From the NCBI RefSeq assembly GCF_964340395.1, contig NC_135559.1, forward strand, positions 10,265,259-10,329,258: DNA of 64,000 nt, in the 5' to 3' direction. Position 1 is the first letter of the stretch. Each line of letters begins with the position of its first letter. A program made the translations under genes and the position numbers. Below, piece after piece: positions 61,930 through 64,000 of the stretch. Under the pieces are notes generated by a model that made no database searches, had not been told where the DNA came from, and saw only the letters and a list, made by a program, of their open reading frames with translations. Origin of the DNA: Glandiceps talaboti (lineage: Eukaryota; Hemichordata; Enteropneusta; Spengelidae).

Positions 61930-62599
61930 TACCTAGTAGGCCAGAGGGTTTTACCTGTTACAGCAGGCTGTTAAAAGTTTGTCTACAGTTTTGAGTCATC
62001 TATGGACTTGGTCACCCTATGGAATGGTATCTAGGAGGACATCTTGCAGGATATTTGCATGGAACTCTCTAGAGCCCAGTTTTGATGGGATAAACATGAC
62101 AATTTTGTGATATTTTCAACCTTGAATGGTAAGGGCTACCCTTACTGGAAATGATTGTAATATGTCTCATAAATGTGTTATAGCTTCAAAATCTATTTCA
62201 GAAGGTAGAATAGAGATCAAGAAACGTAACACAACATTGAAATGAAAACTTTAAATTTAGGTGTGAAATCCTAAGATTATGATAAAATGTAATATGAAAA
62301 GAGACATAAAATAACTGAACGATTACTATTTAGTGTAACAAATAGAAACTTACATCATCATCTTCACATTGATATCACTTTCAATGAGTTCTATACATTC
62401 ATATATATATATATATATATTATATATGTATATACAATGTTTATATCTATATTTGTACAAATGATAATAGGGCAATTGTATGTGTGTGTATATGTGTGTA
62501 TGTGTGTGTATGTATATGTATGTATGGATGGATGGATGGATGGATGTACGTACGTACATGTATGTATGTATATATATATATGTATATATATATATATGT

Positions 62600-62600
<1 letters not shown>
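61930..62600. other. Zinc-finger 3' flank and (TATA)/(TGTA)/(GATG) microsatellites
   Basis: No gene is seen. Simple repeats fill 62395-62600 and border the palindromic element that follows. Confidence 0.6.
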
Positions 62601-63180
<580 letters not shown>

Positions 63181-63616
63181 TGTATTCCAAAGATGCATGT
63201 CCTGACCATAATCTATCAAGCCGGCGATAAATAGGTTAAGAGTTTAAAGTGTGTATATATTCGTACCACCGTGTCTATTTATAGAATTGATAACAACATA
63301 ATGATAAATACTATCATAGATAGTATTTTATTTACTCAAGGGACTAGAGAACCAACTGATTAAGAATTGTTTGGATAGTTATAAATTGATGTTGAAATTG
63401 GTAAGCGGTTTACATGGATGTTTTTCAAGACCGTATTATTCAAAATACTTTCATACACAAAGTGCTCAAAACATATTTGAAAATGTTCAAGAAAATGAAC
63501 ACTTTGTGAAGGGTCGTTTTCTTAATAAGAAATTAACAACTATTTTGACAAGCGTCAAGATGGACATACATTGATATAGCAACAATGTAATGTGTATCCT
63601 TTGCATATCATTTATA

Positions 63617-63770
63617 AGGTGTGTGGTTAAAATTTTGCCCAATGACGTCATCTGAAAGTACACATTAGAATACACATAAATGATTGACACTTTGTACCTA
63701 AGGATAGTGCTCTAATTTGGACTCACAATTCATCTGAAAGTACACTAGACTCTCACAGACTTCAGTAATT
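63617..63770 (+). pseudogene. Decayed orphan zinc-finger units
   Basis: AAGGTGTGTGGTTAAAATTTT, then ATCTGAAAGTACACATTAGA, CACATAAATGATTGACACTT and TGTACCTAAGGA parallel the 84-bp finger unit (GTGTGGTAAAAGTTTT, ATCTGAAAGTACACATGAGA, CACAAATGAAAGACCATTTG). Frameshifts and stops are present. A second ATCTGAAAGTACAC follows at about 63732. It is a relic about 1.7 kb beyond the end of the array. Confidence 0.75.
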
Positions 63771-64000
63771 AGTCTAGACTCTCAAAGACTTCAGTAATTT
63801 GTCTGTGGTTGCACTTACTCCCAGTAGCGAGTCCAGTCCTCTAATATGATGTTCGGATTCCTTCATTGGTTTCATAAAATGATAAACCACTAGACAAACT
63901 GACATAATATGTTATATCCTGAATTCCAAAGACAAGACTTCGCACGATGGAAATCGATTTCTTTGTAAGGAGAGTTGCTAAAATTATTTTAAAGTGTTAC

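Overview
This is a nuclear genomic window from an animal. It is AT-rich, has spliced genes with GT-AG introns, and is dense with microsatellites, fold-back/MITE-like elements and decayed LINE pieces. Gene content (ciliary dynein transport factor DAW1, trans-Golgi golgin GCC2, a C2H2 zinc-finger array) and repeat style suggest a marine invertebrate, perhaps an invertebrate deuterostome or lophotrochozoan. The phylum cannot be fixed from the sequence alone.

Layout. (1) 1-7236: a divergent DAW1-like WD40 gene on +, with its first exon off the window or unrecognised. (2) 7237-11920: a gene-free convergent interval full of repeats. (3) 11921-21291: an intact DAW1 orthologue on -, 10 exons and 415 residues. 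The two DAW1-type genes are tail to tail and share intron positions, apart from one extra intron in the + copy. (4) 21292-22063: a short head-to-head promoter interval. (5) 22064-46621: GCC2 on +, 24 exons whose lengths sum to 5835 nt (1944 residues), with a very large coiled-coil exon and a C-terminal GRIP domain. (6) 46622-56470: 3' region, LINE remnants, palindromic elements, and the last two exons of an FAD amine oxidase on -. (7) 56485-61929: a zinc-finger gene with about 31 near-identical 84-bp finger units, interrupted twice by the same in-frame TGA because 13 fingers were duplicated with the stop. (8) 61930-64000: microsatellites, a second copy of the palindromic element, and a decayed orphan finger.

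The most unusual signal is recurrent local tandem duplication at exon edges. DAW1 exon 8 has about eight copies of its 3' splice site. GCC2 exons 16, 21, 22 and 23 each have duplicated edges or decayed duplicate exons. The last codons of GCC2 are the first unit of a 37-bp minisatellite running into the 3' UTR. Together with the 13-finger duplication, this suggests a locus unusually prone to short tandem duplication, with genes surviving through choice among repeated splice sites. Other tandem duplications lie away from exons, so enrichment at exon edges needs a statistical test.

Functionally the genes do not form one pathway. DAW1 carries outer-arm dyneins to cilia, GCC2 tethers vesicles at the trans-Golgi network, and the zinc-finger gene is probably a nuclear DNA-binding protein. 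All coordinates are my own splice-site reading and have not been checked against transcripts.
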